Source: Alphaproteobacteria bacterium (GTDB lineage Bacteria > Pseudomonadota > Alphaproteobacteria > Micavibrionales > UBA2020). From it: a stretch of 5,921 nucleotides of DNA. Position numbers and translations under genes: made by a program. The stretch covers positions 1 to 5,921 of the forward strand of contig JAQSWE010000174.1 of assembly GCA_029266795.1 (NCBI GenBank), in the 5' to 3' direction. Of this stretch, positions 5,758 to 5,921 are shown piece after piece; the stretch's first letter is position 1, and the number at the start of each line of letters is the position of its first letter. The notes below the pieces were generated by a model. The model was not told where the DNA came from and did not search any database. It saw nothing but the letters and a program-made list of their open reading frames with translations.

Positions 5758-5921
5758 TCAGTTTAGCTTCGGATTTTTGCGTTCCGGATCATAATAATGA
5801 AACAGGTCGTTATCGAGCTTTATGCCGGTCTGGATGTTGAACAGCTCGACTTCGGTAGTGCCGCCATCGGGATCCACGATGCGCCATTTGCGCAGTTCGA
5901 GCGCGGGCGTTTCGGTGAAGG
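5758..5921 (-). CDS. lolA: Outer-membrane lipoprotein carrier protein LolA (C-terminal fragment)
   Basis: The last 53 codons and a TGA stop (5760-5758) are inside the window; the start lies beyond the right edge. The visible peptide has the final beta-strands of the LolA barrel: LELRKWRIVDPDG, then TEVELFNIQTGIKLDNDLF followed by HYYDPERKNPKLN. The L-L-R-W-x-x-x-D-x-x-G-x-x-T-x-V-x-L-x-N-x-x-x-G-x-x-L-x-x-x-L-F pattern is typical of LolA C-termini. LolA is a periplasmic chaperone that takes mature lipoproteins from the LolCDE transporter to the outer membrane; alphaproteobacteria often lack a separate LolB. The N-terminal signal peptide is not in view. No convincing intrinsic terminator follows the stop, so some read-through into the next gene is possible. 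Confidence 0.8.
   Translation of the reverse strand, partial: FTETPALELRKWRIVDPDGGTTEVELFNIQTGIKLDNDLFHYYDPERKNPKLN

Noticed and set aside
1..5921. CRISPR arrays, insertion sequences, tRNA or rRNA genes
   Set aside because: No regularly spaced repeats, transposase-like frames, terminal inverted repeats or RNA-gene signatures were seen; the window is almost wholly occupied by minus-strand coding sequence.

Overview
This window looks like chromosomal sequence from an alphaproteobacterium. The evidence is the alphaproteobacterial style of RecR (C-terminal GGQIDYLDDGT-type motif), DapD and LolA, and a promoter region carrying a textbook CtrA-type box (TTAA-N7-TTAAC). A free-living or predatory lineage with moderately high GC is possible, but I cannot assign a genus. 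Every supportable gene lies on the minus strand. All long plus-strand reading frames are antisense shadows of these genes.

Layout in the direction of transcription (right to left): the 3' end of lolA, a periplasmic lipoprotein carrier (5758-5921, start outside the window); a 140-base intergenic region with a promoter and CtrA-like sites; a 505-residue Ala/Pro/Lys/Glu-rich protein with a central LPD7-like domain (4099-5616); a hairpin that looks like a terminator (4043-4074); a Fre/LuxG-type NAD(P)H:flavin oxidoreductase with a TTG start (3285-4007); a short gap with a strong -10 box; then a tight cluster of recR (2629-3222), a HAD-family pyrimidine 5'-nucleotidase-like gene (1937-2620), dapD (1087-1959) and dapE (1-1087, C-terminus outside the window).

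The recR-HAD-dapD-dapE genes are separated by 8 bases, a 23-base overlap and a 1-base TAATG overlap, so they are probably one operon. DapD and DapE are consecutive-pathway enzymes of the succinylase branch of meso-diaminopimelate/lysine synthesis, which supplies peptidoglycan. RecR is a recombination mediator and the HAD protein is a probable nucleotide phosphatase. The Fre-like reductase is a separate or loosely linked unit.

The least ordinary part is the LPD7-like gene. It combines a domain best known from mobile-element polyproteins and relaxases, a QLPLF pentapeptide resembling a sliding-clamp binding motif, and a promoter overlapped by CtrA-type sequences. Together these suggest, without proving, a cell-cycle-controlled, DNA- or replication-associated protein.
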